Numbered from the stretch's first letter, positions 44,907-54,665 are shown. The stretch is DNA of 64,000 nucleotides from Segetibacter aerophilus (GCF_007991655.1 NZ_BJYT01000012.1:124001-188000); one strand, 5' to 3'. The notes: generated from the sequence alone by a model not told the origin. Translations and numbers: made by a program.

Positions 44907-46310
44907 ATGCAACTATCTATTCACGGAGCAGCACGCACTGTTACCGGTTCAAAGCATTTGCTTTCTTTAAAAAATGGTAAAAGGCTTTTACTGGATTGTG
45001 GATTGTTCCAGGGAATGGGACGCCAAACGGACGAGCTAAACAGCAACTTAGGTTTTCACCCAAAAGATGTTTCTTATCTTATTTTATCGCACGCACACAT
45101 CGATCATTCTGGTTTAATACCAAAACTATATAATGAAGGTTTTCGCGGACCTATTTTTTGCACGCCTGCTACTAAAGATCTGTGCGAAATATTACTCATG
45201 GACAGTGCAGAAATACAACAATCAGACACAAAATACATTAATAAGAAAAGAGCAAAACTTAGCCTGCCCCTCTTTAAACCTATGTATTCAACTGAAGATG
45301 CGAAACGTTGTCTTGAGCTTTTTACAACGGTAGAATATGGAAAATGGTTTAGCATCGACGACGAGATAAAGGTGCTGTTTACAGATGCGGGCCATATTAT
45401 TGGCAGTGCAGCGGTAAGCCTGCAAGTTGTCGAAGACGAAAAAACAACGCGCATCACATTTAGCGGAGATATAGGAAGATACAATGATGCGATATTGAAA
45501 GCTCCCGAAGAAGTTCCGCAGGCAGATTACATTTTATTGGAAAGTACCTATGGAGATAAATTGCATGAAGAGGTAATAAACCTTCCGGAAACTTTTCTAG
45601 GCTGGATCGAAAGAACGTGCTTACAAAAAAAAGGTAAGCTAATCATTCCTGCTTTTAGTGTAGGCCGAACGCAGGAACTTCTGTATGCTTTAAACAAGTT
45701 GGACAATGAAAACAGGCTGCCGGCATTAAAGTATTTTGTTGATAGTCCCCTAAGCAAAGAGGCAACCGATGTCATAAAGAGTCATCCGGAAAATTTTAAT
45801 AAAGAGCTGCAAAACGTTTTGCTACACGATAAAGATCCATTGGACTTTAAAGGATTAAACTATATTAAAAGCGCTGAAGAAAGTAAGCAGATTAATTTTT
45901 ACAACGATCCTTGCGTCATCATAAGTTCAAGTGGAATGGCCGAAGCAGGCAGGGTAAAGCATCATATTAAAAACAATATTGGAGATGCAAAAAATACGAT
46001 CCTGATGGTCGGTTATGCATCTCCTTTTTCGCTCGCCGGCAAACTATTGAAGGGCGAAAAACAAGTAGATATTTACGGTGATGATTGTACTGTAAATGCA
46101 GAAGTTGGTAGTATGCCAGGCATGAGCGCGCACGGCGATTACGAGGATTTATTACAATTCTTGTCTTCGCAGGACGCAGGAAAAGTTAAAAAATTATTTC
46201 TTGTACATGGGGAATATGATGTACAAAGAGCCTTTGCCGAAAGACTGACAGAAAAAGGATTTGAAGTAGAAATTCCGGGTATGAATTATGCACTGAACCT
46301 TTCCGTTTAG
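44907..46310 (+). CDS. Beta-CASP metallo-beta-lactamase-fold protein, copy 1
   Basis: 467 residues. Zinc motif SHAHIDHSGLIPKL near residue 62, DAGHIIGSAAV and SGDIGRYNDAI in the MBL core, the beta-CASP region with AFSVGRTQELLYAL, and the C-terminal SAHGDYEDLL and LVHGEYDVQRAF histidines. These are hallmarks of the KH-less bacterial RNase/CPSF-like family (YsgI/RNase Z-related), expected to cleave or trim RNA. Its immediate downstream neighbour is a close paralogue. Confidence 0.9.
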   Translation: MQLSIHGAARTVTGSKHLLSLKNGKRLLLDCGLFQGMGRQTDELNSNLGFHPKDVSYLILSHAHIDHSGLIPKLYNEGFRGPIFCTPATKDLCEILLMDSAEIQQSDTKYINKKRAKLSLPLFKPMYSTEDAKRCLELFTTVEYGKWFSIDDEIKVLFTDAGHIIGSAAVSLQVVEDEKTTRITFSGDIGRYNDAILKAPEEVPQADYILLESTYGDKLHEEVINLPETFLGWIERTCLQKKGKLIIPAFSVGRTQELLYALNKLDNENRLPALKYFVDSPLSKEATDVIKSHPENFNKELQNVLLHDKDPLDFKGLNYIKSAEESKQINFYNDPCVIISSSGMAEAGRVKHHIKNNIGDAKNTILMVGYASPFSLAGKLLKGEKQVDIYGDDCTVNAEVGSMPGMSAHGDYEDLLQFLSSQDAGKVKKLFLVHGEYDVQRAFAERLTEKGFEVEIPGMNYALNLSV

Positions 46311-46388
46311 TTTATAGGATTTTGAGAGCAAAATAGGATTAAACCAAATTCTCAATTCTTATGTTTTTCTTACCAGTAACAAGTATTT

Positions 46389-47789
46389 ATGAAATTATCT
46401 TTTCATGGGGCGGCAAGATCAGTGACAGGTTCAAAACATCTACTTATATGTGACGACGGAAAGAAATATTTATTGGACTGTGGAATGTTCCAGGGAATGG
46501 GAAACGAGACAGAAACTTTAAATGCTGACTTCGGCTTTGATCCAAAAGAAGTTAATTTTCTGTTTTTGTCACATGCGCACATCGACCACACAGGTTTAAT
46601 ACCAAAGTTGGTAAAAGAGGGTTTCGAAGGAAGAATATTCTGTACCCCGGCAACAAAAGATCTTTCAGAAATATTGCTTGCAGACAGCGCTGAAATACAA
46701 AAGCACGATGCTGATTTTATTAATAAGAAAAGTAGTGTGGCAATAGACTCTGTTGCTCCCTTGTACGAGATGGAAGACGTTGCGAAAGCAATGCAACTAT
46801 TTGAAACTGTCGAATACAACGAATGGTTGAAGGTTGATGAACACGTAGAGATTATGTTTTCAAATGCTGGCCACTTGATTGGAAGTGCAGCTATCAACCT
46901 TAAAGTGACGGAAAACGGGAAGACTACTTCGATCACTTTTAGTGGAGACGTAGGGCGTTACAGAAGTGCTTTGCTACAACCTCCCGCCGAATTTCCTGAA
47001 GCTGATTATATAATTCTAGAGAGCACCTACGGTGATAAAACGCATGACATTGCATCGAATACGATAGATAACCTTTATCGCTGGATTAAAAAGACCTGCG
47101 TTGACAGGGGCGGCAAGCTGGTTATTCCGGCTTTCAGTGTCGGTCGTACCCAGGAAATTTTGTATTCTTTAAACCAGCTGGAACTTGAGCACCGCCTGCC
47201 AGAACTGAATTATTTCGTCGACAGCCCCTTGAGCGAAAAAGCTACGGCGGTAATCAAGAGTTATACAAATGAATACAACGAGCGACTGCAAAACATTTTA
47301 AAAATTGACGAAGACCCCTTCCACTTTAAGGGTTTAAAACATGTTGAGTCGGTTGAGGAGAGCAGGCAATTAACCGAGCACAAAGAGCCATGTGTAATCA
47401 TCTCCTCCAGCGGAACGGCTGATGCCGGCCGGGTTAAACACCACATTTTTAGTTGTGTTGATGAAGAGCCTAATACTATTTTAATGTCTGGTTATTGCTC
47501 AACCTCTTCGTTGGGAGGCAGGTTATTAAATGGGGCAAGAAAGGTTGAAATATTTGGCGACAGTTGCGACGTGTTGGCAGAAGTGGGTCAAATGAAAAGC
47601 CTCAGTGCTCATGGAGACCAGGATGATCTCGCAAGGTTCATTGGCTGCCAGGATGGAGAAAAAGTCAAAAAAGTATTCTTAGTCCACGGCGAATATTTGG
47701 TGCAACAAGAGTTAGCTGCAAGGCTAAACAGGAAGGGTTTTGAGAAAATAGAAATGCCTTCTATGCACCAGGAATTCGAACTTGAATAG
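46389..47789 (+). CDS. Beta-CASP metallo-beta-lactamase-fold protein, copy 2
   Basis: 466 residues and alignable end to end with the preceding protein with almost no gaps (both open with HGAAR-x-VTGSKHLL and LLDCG-x-FQGMG). All metal ligands are kept: SHAHIDHTGLIPKL, NAGHLIGSAAI, SGDVGRYRSAL, SAHGDQDDLARF, LVHGEYLVQQ. It arose by tandem duplication; both copies look functional. Confidence 0.9.
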   Translation: MKLSFHGAARSVTGSKHLLICDDGKKYLLDCGMFQGMGNETETLNADFGFDPKEVNFLFLSHAHIDHTGLIPKLVKEGFEGRIFCTPATKDLSEILLADSAEIQKHDADFINKKSSVAIDSVAPLYEMEDVAKAMQLFETVEYNEWLKVDEHVEIMFSNAGHLIGSAAINLKVTENGKTTSITFSGDVGRYRSALLQPPAEFPEADYIILESTYGDKTHDIASNTIDNLYRWIKKTCVDRGGKLVIPAFSVGRTQEILYSLNQLELEHRLPELNYFVDSPLSEKATAVIKSYTNEYNERLQNILKIDEDPFHFKGLKHVESVEESRQLTEHKEPCVIISSSGTADAGRVKHHIFSCVDEEPNTILMSGYCSTSSLGGRLLNGARKVEIFGDSCDVLAEVGQMKSLSAHGDQDDLARFIGCQDGEKVKKVFLVHGEYLVQQELAARLNRKGFEKIEMPSMHQEFELE

Positions 47790-48139
47790 GATCAGACCGT
47801 CAATGTCGAAACAATTATTGCTACTTCGCTATTAAGATATTTGTTATTTGCCTTCATGGCGATAGCAACTACCCCGTCCAGCTTTCGAGTTTATACTACT
47901 TCCTACGAAGTAGTTATACCATTCCATCATCGGTTTTCTGAACAAGCAAAACGAGTATTTATGCTTGCGGTTCGTCTTAAGTGACTAACTACCTTTATAC
48001 TGTTTAAGGATGTACCCGATTTGTTTTTAAAATTCAAGGATCCTATAGAAAAATAAATTGTGTAAGCAATAACGGCTGCTACATTTTTGTGGCGGCTTTT
48101 TTTATGCCTTCTACCATCGTATTGCTCTCGGGGAAAATA
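47790..48139. other. Intergenic region between convergent genes
   Basis: Holds the terminator at 48073-48105 and no convincing ORF. A short palindrome TACTTCCTACGAAGTA lies near 47897. Confidence 0.45.
48073..48105 (+). terminator. Intrinsic terminator
   Basis: GCTGCTACA / TGTGGCGGC stem with two wobble pairs, followed by TTTTTTT. It fits rightward transcripts from the beta-CASP pair, though it sits 280 bases past their stop. Confidence 0.75.
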
Positions 48140-49729
48140 CTATCTCGCGGCGACCATCAATGCTACTCTTTCACCGTCCATAGCCGCGCTCACAATTCCG
48201 CCAGCATAACCTGCTCCCTCACCGCATGGGTAAAGATTTTCAACTTGAGGATGTTGTAAAGTAGTGCTATCCCTGGGTATACGCACAGGTGAAGAGGAGC
48301 GACTTTCAGTGGCGACTACCACAGCTTCGTTGGTTAAATAACCTCGCATTTTTATTCCGAACGACTTAAAAGCTTCTTGCAAGCTTTGATGTATGAAGGG
48401 AGGTAAAACGCCTCTTAGATCTGTGCTACTTATTCCGGGCAAATAACTGCAAACGGGTAAAGAGCCCGAAGTCTTGTTGTTACAGAAATCTTCCATTCTT
48501 TGAGCCGGAGCAACAAAGTGTCCGCCGCCGCCCACGTAGGCTTTCCGCTCAACCATCTCCTGAAAAAACATCATGTTTAAGGGTGAGTCATACTCCACCA
48601 GATTATCCTTTGTATACTCTTTAAAGTCCTTTGAACTTGCCAAATCGTTATTTTCCACGGTTACTACCATCCCACTATTGGCAAAAGGGTTATTTCGCTT
48701 GCTAGGGCTCCAGCCGTTTACAACCAATTCTCCCGCGTCTGTCGATGCCGGCGCTATAATTCCCCCGGGACACATGCAAAAGCTGAAAACCCCTTTCTGC
48801 TCTACTTGCTGAACCAATGCATATGAGGCGGGAGGTAAAAACTCCCCCCTATTATTAGAATGATATTGAATGTTGTCTATAATGCTTTGGGGATGTTCGA
48901 TTCGGACCCCAAGCGCAAAAGGTTTCGCTTCTATTAAAATTCCTTTGCGGTGTAGCAGTTTAAAAATGTCTCTTGCCGAATGTCCTGTTGCCAATATAAC
49001 GGCTTCCGCTTCAAACTTATCGCCGTCAGCGGTAACTACACCTTTTATGGTGTTTTCTACTACGACTAAATCCGATACCTTTTTCTCAAAAAGAAAAATT
49101 CCTCCATGCTCTACAATGCATTCCCGCATAGCAGTAATAATCTGGGGAAGTTTATTGGTACCAATATGGGGATGTGCTTCAACTAAAATCTGTTCTTCTG
49201 CTCCAAACTGAACAAACAGGTTTAGTATTCGATTAATATCTCCACGTTTATTGCTTCGCGTATACAATTTTCCATCACTATACGTTCCGGCACCACCTTC
49301 ACCAAAACAATAATTACTATCAGGGTTTACAACACCTCCTTTATTCAGTGCTGCCAGGTCACGTCTCCTAGCTCGCACATCTTTACCCCTTTCTAAAATA
49401 ATTGGTTGTACTCCTTCTTCTATCAACTTCAGGGCGGCAAACAACCCTGTTGGACCTGCGCCTACTATCACTACTTTTCGGGCAGATTTACCTACATGCG
49501 GAAATGTAATTTTTGCGGGCTTTCTTTCTACAAAAGGCTCATTAATAAAAGCATGAACTGTAAGGTTTATATACACCTTCCTGCCTCTTGCGTCTATAGA
49601 TTTTTTGAGGGGAAAATAACCGGTTATGTCATTTGACGTTTTACCGGTACTTGCGGCAATGTAGCCTTTAATAATATTCTCATCTTCCGCCTCTGAGGGA
49701 AGCAGTTTCAGTACTATTTGTTGTTGCAT
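48140..49729 (-). CDS. FAD-dependent oxidoreductase (NAD(P)/FAD-dependent, HI0933/uncharacterised dehydrogenase type)
   Basis: 529 residues. An N-terminal unique segment of about 85 residues precedes the FAD motif KVVIVGAGPTGLFAALKLIEEG. Later features are CFGEGGAGTYSDGKLYTR, the second glycine motif VILATGHSARDIF, and a C-terminal PCGEGAGYAGGIVSAAMDG. This pattern is shared by a widespread family of flavoproteins annotated as FAD-dependent dehydrogenases of unknown substrate. Monocistronic. Confidence 0.85.
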   Translation of the reverse strand: MQQQIVLKLLPSEAEDENIIKGYIAASTGKTSNDITGYFPLKKSIDARGRKVYINLTVHAFINEPFVERKPAKITFPHVGKSARKVVIVGAGPTGLFAALKLIEEGVQPIILERGKDVRARRRDLAALNKGGVVNPDSNYCFGEGGAGTYSDGKLYTRSNKRGDINRILNLFVQFGAEEQILVEAHPHIGTNKLPQIITAMRECIVEHGGIFLFEKKVSDLVVVENTIKGVVTADGDKFEAEAVILATGHSARDIFKLLHRKGILIEAKPFALGVRIEHPQSIIDNIQYHSNNRGEFLPPASYALVQQVEQKGVFSFCMCPGGIIAPASTDAGELVVNGWSPSKRNNPFANSGMVVTVENNDLASSKDFKEYTKDNLVEYDSPLNMMFFQEMVERKAYVGGGGHFVAPAQRMEDFCNNKTSGSLPVCSYLPGISSTDLRGVLPPFIHQSLQEAFKSFGIKMRGYLTNEAVVVATESRSSSPVRIPRDSTTLQHPQVENLYPCGEGAGYAGGIVSAAMDGERVALMVAAR

Positions 49730-49861
49730 CTTAATGTTAGGTATTTATCCTAAAAATTGCAATTTTAAAAATAAACTTGTTATTTGTTTTAAAGCTAGCA
49801 ACTCGATAAGAAGCGCTAATGTTAGTTACTGTGGAGAATTTTTAATGCGAGTGGCAGTATT

Positions 49862-50236
49862 CTAGAAAGGCAAATCGTCGACATTATCGGATGGCGGGAT
49901 ATCGTTATAATTCACCTCACCGCTGTTTCCATTATTTTGACTCAGCTTTACACTTTCCATTCTCCATGCATCAAGATTGGTTATATAATTTGCCCTGCCG
50001 TCTTTCTCCCACTTAGTACCTTTTATGTTAAACTGCACTTTCACCTCATCACCAATATTAAACTTGTCGGGCATTGCTGTCTTATCTTGTACGCATTGAA
50101 ATTTTACAAAATTTGTAAAACTTCTTCCATTTGCATCTTCAGTCTTTTCTATTACAAATTCTCTTGTTTTAAAATTTTCGTTGCGCTGAACTATATCAAA
50201 TCTTACAATCAGCTTACCGGTAATCTCGTATGACAT
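49862..50236 (-). CDS. DUF3127 (OB-fold-like) protein
   Basis: 124 residues. YEITGKLIVRFDIVQRNENF, TREFVIEKTEDANGRSFTNF and FNIGDEVKVQFNIKGTKW match DUF3127, a Bacteroidota family with a single-strand-binding-like OB fold. The acidic C-terminal tail ending DNVDDLPF resembles the protein-interaction tip of SSB. It may bind nucleic acid (inference). Confidence 0.88.
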   Translation of the reverse strand: MSYEITGKLIVRFDIVQRNENFKTREFVIEKTEDANGRSFTNFVKFQCVQDKTAMPDKFNIGDEVKVQFNIKGTKWEKDGRANYITNLDAWRMESVKLSQNNGNSGEVNYNDIPPSDNVDDLPF

Positions 50237-50254
50237 TTCTTATTATTATTTCCG

Positions 50255-50262
50255 CAAAAGTA
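50255..50262 (-). promoter_or_regulatory. Promoter -7 element of the DUF3127 gene
   Basis: Minus-strand TACTTTTG is a perfect TANNTTTG element 19 bases before the start codon. The -33 side is weak. Confidence 0.45.
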
Positions 50263-51257
50263 TCATTTAAAAACATTGAGGAAGGTTAAATACCACATTT
50301 AGGTCTCCTTATTTTGGGGATAAACTTTTAAGTTTTTTAATTATGAAAAGCAGATTTAAAGTTCTACTTTTCTTTCCTCTTGACGCCTGATTAGTCTAGA
50401 ATTTGCTGGTAATAATTTAGCTTAAAAAGAGAACGCGCAGTTGAATTAATCCCAATTTTCTATCTTAATACAACTGTCAACACTTTTTTTCAGTCATATA
50501 CATTTAACATGCGAATGTTATAATTAGGTAAAAGGTAATCTTTGCAAAAACACGTGAGCTTCTGTTCGCCTAAAGGGTATTCAAGCCCATCTAGTCTGCT
50601 AACCCAGTATTTAAGAAAGATCTCTGTATACCTGCCTATCCATCTATCCATTGAAAGGTTTGAGTAAGTAAAAGTTAAATTGAAGGAGAAGAATTTTTGT
50701 GTCAAACAGTCAACTTCCAAAGCATAACAAGTGAGGAAGATTCTGTACTCATGCCAAAAAAAGGGACGCCTTCAAATTCGATAGATTCTTTGTTGTTTTA
50801 TTCCACACAATTTGCTTCTAGTTGCAACTAGTGTTACAACCAACCGGCATTACAGCCAGTCTATAAGTATTGGTAATGAAGCAAAAAATGCTGGAAAATA
50901 ACAACCACGTTTTGTTGTTGAAAACGCAGTAGATCTTTTTTAAAAAAATGAAATATTTGCTGCTGGTATTTGATTTTAGACCCGGCACTTTTTGGTATTG
51001 GAATTGAACTGCAAGGATGAGTTTAAATAGGATTAGGAAGAGTAGAAGTGCATGGAAATTAATAGTTAAGGAAGCGATCAACTTAACTAAAATATCTCAT
51101 ATCGAACGATATTATTTTGCAAAAAAACAGTCGAAAAATAGTGAAAAAAAATATATTCTTATGAAACGTAACACTGTCGCGGAAAGGGGAAAAACAATCA
51201 TTTTTAAAATTTTTTTTTAAATATTAAAGTTTGATATTCGCCGTCCTGCCAAACTTT

Positions 51258-51266
51258 TTATACACA
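51258..51266 (+). promoter_or_regulatory. DnaA box upstream of dnaA
   Basis: TTATACACA matches the consensus TTATNCACA exactly and lies about 75 bases before the dnaA start. It may serve autoregulation or be part of an origin. Confidence 0.6.
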
Positions 51267-51342
51267 CTTGTGGGGAATTTTTTGGTGAGGTTTGAAGTTC
51301 TAACATTCCTAACTTAATTATAAAAAAACTATAGTGATAAAT

Positions 51343-52776
51343 ATGGCCAAAACTGCCGATATAGTTTGGAGTAATTGTTTGAAAATTATTAAAGACATAG
51401 TAGAATGGCAACATTATAAAACGTGGTTTGAGCCTATAAAACCAGTTGAACTAAAAGATTATATATTGCTTATACAGGTGCCTAGCCAGTTTTTTTACGA
51501 ATATCTCGAAGAACATTATGTAAACCTTTTAGCTAAGACGCTTAAGAGAGAACTAGGTAAAGATGCGCGACTAGAATATAGAATAATGGTGGATAGCGGT
51601 AACAGTAACAACAAACCATTAACCATGGACATACCTGCCAATAACATAAAGACCTACAGCAACAACGAAATGGATTTTCCTTTGGTTATTAACAATCCAG
51701 TTAAGAATCCATTCGTTATTCCAGGTCTTAAAAAAATGCAGATTGATCCGCAGCTAAATCCAATATATACTTTCGATTCTTTTATAGAGGGAGACTGCAA
51801 TCGCGTAGCGCGCCGTGCAGGTAAAACAGTCGCAGAAAAACCTGGAGCAAATTCATTCAACCCGCTAGTTGTGTATGGTGGTGTTGGTCTTGGTAAAACC
51901 CATCTGGGACAAGCAATCGGTAATGAAGTAAAGAGACTTCATCCAAGTAAAGTTGTCCTATATGTAAGCTCTGAAAAATTCATCAACCAGTTCCAGGACC
52001 ATAGCCGCAACAATGCGATTAATGACTTCATTCATTTCTATCAATTAATAGATGTTTTGATAATAGATGATGTGCAGTTTTTTAACCGCGCAGAAAGAAG
52101 CCAGGATGCGTTCTTTGCGATATTTAACCACTTGCATCAGTCAGGAAAACAGTTAGTCTTATCATCAGATAAACCTCCAAAAGATTTAGATGGTTTGCAG
52201 GAAAGATTGCTTAGCCGCTTTCGCTGGGGATTGAGTGCAGATCTTCAAATGCCCGACTACGACACTCGCATTGAGATACTGGATAAGAAGATGAAAAACG
52301 ATGGTCTTGACATGCCTCGTGAGGTTGTTAAATACGTATCTTATAACATCAACAGCAACATCCGTGAGCTTGAAGGAGCGTTGATTTCATTACTAGCCCA
52401 GTCTTCATTAAATAAAAGAGAAATTGATCTTGAATTAGCTAAGAAAGTTTTAAGAAACTTTGTAAAAACAAGCAGTAAAGAAATAACAATCGATACAATC
52501 CAAAAAATGGTGTGCGAGTTTTTCGATGTGCCTTATGATAAGCTCTTACAAAAGACCCGCAAGCGCGAAATTGTCCAGGCCAGGCAGATAACCATGTTTC
52601 TTGCAAAAGCATTTACTAAGAACTCGCTTAAGACTATTGGAGAACATTTTGGAGGACGTGATCATACTACCGTTATTCATAGCTGCCAAACGGTAAAAGA
52701 TCTTATGGATACAGACAGCCTTTTTCGCGAAAACGTTATGGAATTGCAGCAGAAAGTACAACTTGCCGCAATGTAA
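51343..52776 (+). CDS. dnaA: Chromosomal replication initiator DnaA
   Basis: 477 residues from the ATG at 51343; a GTG nine bases upstream is also open. Domain I (VWSNCLKIIKDIVEWQHYKTWFEPI), AAA+ domain III with Walker A YGGVGLGKTHLGQAIG, Walker B VLIIDDVQFF and sensor SSDKPPKDLDGLQERLLSRF, and domain IV with the DNA-binding signature GGRDHTTVIHSC. It unwinds oriC and starts replication. A terminator follows at 52801. Confidence 0.97.
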   Translation: MAKTADIVWSNCLKIIKDIVEWQHYKTWFEPIKPVELKDYILLIQVPSQFFYEYLEEHYVNLLAKTLKRELGKDARLEYRIMVDSGNSNNKPLTMDIPANNIKTYSNNEMDFPLVINNPVKNPFVIPGLKKMQIDPQLNPIYTFDSFIEGDCNRVARRAGKTVAEKPGANSFNPLVVYGGVGLGKTHLGQAIGNEVKRLHPSKVVLYVSSEKFINQFQDHSRNNAINDFIHFYQLIDVLIIDDVQFFNRAERSQDAFFAIFNHLHQSGKQLVLSSDKPPKDLDGLQERLLSRFRWGLSADLQMPDYDTRIEILDKKMKNDGLDMPREVVKYVSYNINSNIRELEGALISLLAQSSLNKREIDLELAKKVLRNFVKTSSKEITIDTIQKMVCEFFDVPYDKLLQKTRKREIVQARQITMFLAKAFTKNSLKTIGEHFGGRDHTTVIHSCQTVKDLMDTDSLFRENVMELQQKVQLAAM

Positions 52777-52799
52777 TGAGCTGGCCAAAAAATATTAAT

Positions 52800-52828
52800 T
52801 GTCCCTGGCATTTGTCAGGGATTTTTTA
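52800..52828 (+). terminator. Terminator of dnaA
   Basis: TCCCTG / CAGGGA hairpin followed by TTTTTT, 25 bases after the stop codon. Confidence 0.88.
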
Positions 52829-53029
52829 TTGTAAGAAGAGGCATTCAACTATTAGTAAATACAGGACTGGTTCGCAGTCTTAAACCATCTTTTTCCTATT
52901 TATAGATTTGTTTCGTCAAAACCTTCAAACCCTAAATCATCTTACTCCTGCAGAATAGACCCTCGCCTTACACCATCTTCCTTAAGAATGTCAGGAATAT
53001 TTTTTGCGATAAAAAAAGTTCACTTCTAT

Positions 53030-53061
53030 TTTGAATGTGAGAGCAAATACCCTTATTTTTG
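53030..53061 (+). promoter_or_regulatory. Promoter of the tRNA-Ser/tRNA-Pro unit
   Basis: TTTG at 53030-53033, a 20-base spacer and TATTTTTG at 53054-53061. This is a full match to the Bacteroidota TTTG / TANNTTTG promoter, with the predicted start about 15-20 bases before tRNA-Ser. Confidence 0.75.
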
Positions 53062-53086
53062 CCACCCCTTTAAAAAAGGAAGGGTT

Positions 53087-53175
53087 GGTGAGGTGCCTGA
53101 GTGGCCGAAAGGAACGGTTTGCTAAACCGTCGTACGGGTTAAACTGTACCGAGGGTTCGAATCCCTCCCTCACCG
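53087..53175 (+). tRNA. tRNA-Ser (anticodon GCT)
   Basis: Acceptor GGTGAGG / CCTCACC, anticodon loop TTGCTAA, long variable arm typical of serine tRNAs (CGTACGGGTTAAACTGTACC), T arm GAGGG-TTCGAAT-CCCTC. CCA not encoded. Confidence 0.95.
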
Positions 53176-53198
53176 CTTCCTCACCGGTTAATAGGTTT

Positions 53199-53273
53199 CG
53201 GGGCGTAGCGTAGCCCGGTTATCGCGCCTGCTTTGGGAGCAGGAGGTCGCAAGTTCGAATCTTGCCGCCCCGA
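53199..53273 (+). tRNA. tRNA-Pro (anticodon TGG), likely insertion site of the downstream element
   Basis: Acceptor CGGGGCG / CGCCCCG, anticodon stem CCTGC / GCAGG with loop TTTGGGA (TGG), T arm GCAAG-TTCGAAT-CTTGC. An integrase gene in the same direction begins 183 bases downstream. No second copy of the tRNA 3' end was found in the window, so the other attachment site must lie beyond it. Confidence 0.93.
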
Positions 53274-53284
53274 CATAAAAAAGA

Positions 53285-53310
53285 AAAGCTCACAGAAGTG
53301 TGGGCTTTTT
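53285..53310 (+). terminator. Terminator of the tRNA-Ser/tRNA-Pro unit
   Basis: AGCTCACA / TGTGGGCT hairpin (one wobble pair) followed by TTTTTCTTTTT. It lies between tRNA-Pro and the integrase. Confidence 0.8.
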
Positions 53311-53456
53311 CTTTTTAGCCAAGTAGGGGGTGAAGGGAGATTTGAAAAAGGTATTAAACACCCATTTAAACACCCAGTTTTTAAAACTGAACACCCATTT
53401 TTACTTGTTACTTCCTTATGCATTTGAGGGATTTCTTAACTCTCAAATCAAAACAA

Positions 53457-54665
53457 ATGTTACAGAACACGTTTAATGTAGTCTTTATTGTAAAGGCTGA
53501 AAAGACCAACAAAAAAGGTATTGCACCCATTTTTGCTAAAATTAAAATTAATGGTCGCAAGATTGAGCTGACAACGAGTAGAAAAATCAAGGCACAACTC
53601 TGGTCAGCAGAAACACAACAAGCTCAACCAGTTTCTAAACAAAAGGAGCTCAATGATTACCTGTTAACGTTTAAGGGTAAGCTCTACACTGCGTATTCCC
53701 AGTTGTTATCTACAGGGGAAAGGATAACTCCAGAACAGTTTAAAGAGTCATTTTTTGGTAAACCAGCAGTGAAAGTTTACTCCCTGATAGAGACTACAAT
53801 TGAACATAACGAGCAGTTTGAAAAGAATATTGGAAAGAAATATAGTTATGGCAGCTTTAAGAATTATAAGACCACGTTGAAGTATCTAAAAGAGTTCATA
53901 CCTGCATATTATAGAAAAGGGGATATACCATTGCTTTTAGTGGATTACAAGTTTGGTGAAATGTTTTATGACTACTTAACCTCGTTGAAAGGTTGTAAGG
54001 AAAATGGAGCTAATAAACAGATACAACGGATCAAGAAGATAGTAAACTATGCCATTAGGCTTGGATATATCCTAACAAATCCTATGGCTACCTATTCACT
54101 CACTTTTAAGCAACCCTCCCGCTACCCTTTGTCAAGTGAAGAAATCGATCTGCTTAGAAATGTAGAATTATCTTCAGAAACTCTGCAGAAGGTAAGAGAT
54201 GTATTCATTTTCCAGTGCTTTACCGGACTATCATATAGTGATGTAAAGAGATTGAAGCATTTTCATTTGTTAGCGGGAGCAGATGGGGAAACTTGGATTA
54301 AGATGGAAAGACAAAAGACTAAAGTTCCATTCTCAATACCTCTGCTACCTCACGCTGTCACCGTTTTTAATTGTTATCTAAACCGAGCAGAACACAATGA
54401 ATGCTTTTTCCCAGTACTGTCAAATCAGAAGATGAATGATAACCTTAAGGTAATACAACATATAGCTGGTATCGGCAAGAATCTAACTACTCACCTGGCT
54501 AGACACACTTTTGCCACCACCATTACATTGAGTAACGGAGTACCGATTGAGACAGTCAGTAAAATGCTTGGGCACACCAACCTCCGCACAACTCAGATTT
54601 ATGCAAAGGTGGTGGACACCAAGATATCCTCCGATATGAAAGCATTGAAGGATCAATTGCGGTAA
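53457..54665 (+). CDS. Tyrosine recombinase (integrase) of Bacteroidota mobile-element type
   Basis: 402 residues from the ATG at 53457 (MLQNTFNVVFIVKAEKTNKK); the frame is open to 53418. An Arm-binding-like N-terminus (about 1-90) precedes a SAM-like core-binding domain and the catalytic domain. Box II HLARHTFATTI, the Lys-containing strand, KMLGHTNLRTTQIYAKV with H and the nucleophilic Tyr (about residue 382) are present. Box I reads FTGLSYSDVKRL, where the canonical catalytic Arg is Ser, as is known for IntDOT-like enzymes. Its place right after tRNA-Pro points to site-specific integration there. Confidence 0.93.
   Translation: MLQNTFNVVFIVKAEKTNKKGIAPIFAKIKINGRKIELTTSRKIKAQLWSAETQQAQPVSKQKELNDYLLTFKGKLYTAYSQLLSTGERITPEQFKESFFGKPAVKVYSLIETTIEHNEQFEKNIGKKYSYGSFKNYKTTLKYLKEFIPAYYRKGDIPLLLVDYKFGEMFYDYLTSLKGCKENGANKQIQRIKKIVNYAIRLGYILTNPMATYSLTFKQPSRYPLSSEEIDLLRNVELSSETLQKVRDVFIFQCFTGLSYSDVKRLKHFHLLAGADGETWIKMERQKTKVPFSIPLLPHAVTVFNCYLNRAEHNECFFPVLSNQKMNDNLKVIQHIAGIGKNLTTHLARHTFATTITLSNGVPIETVSKMLGHTNLRTTQIYAKVVDTKISSDMKALKDQLR

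Larger units (their letters stand above)
50237..51342. other. Long gene-poor region upstream of dnaA, candidate replication origin area
   Basis: About 1.1 kb, strongly AT-rich, with no convincing ORF. It includes a promoter-like element for the DUF3127 gene (50255-50262), an extremely AT-rich stretch (about 51195-51235) and a DnaA box at 51258-51266. Only one exact box is seen, so origin activity is unproven. Confidence 0.4.

Noticed and set aside
51017-51220. 67-codon frame in the dnaA upstream region
   Set aside because: Basic, low-complexity and without recognisable start signals; it lies in the candidate origin area.
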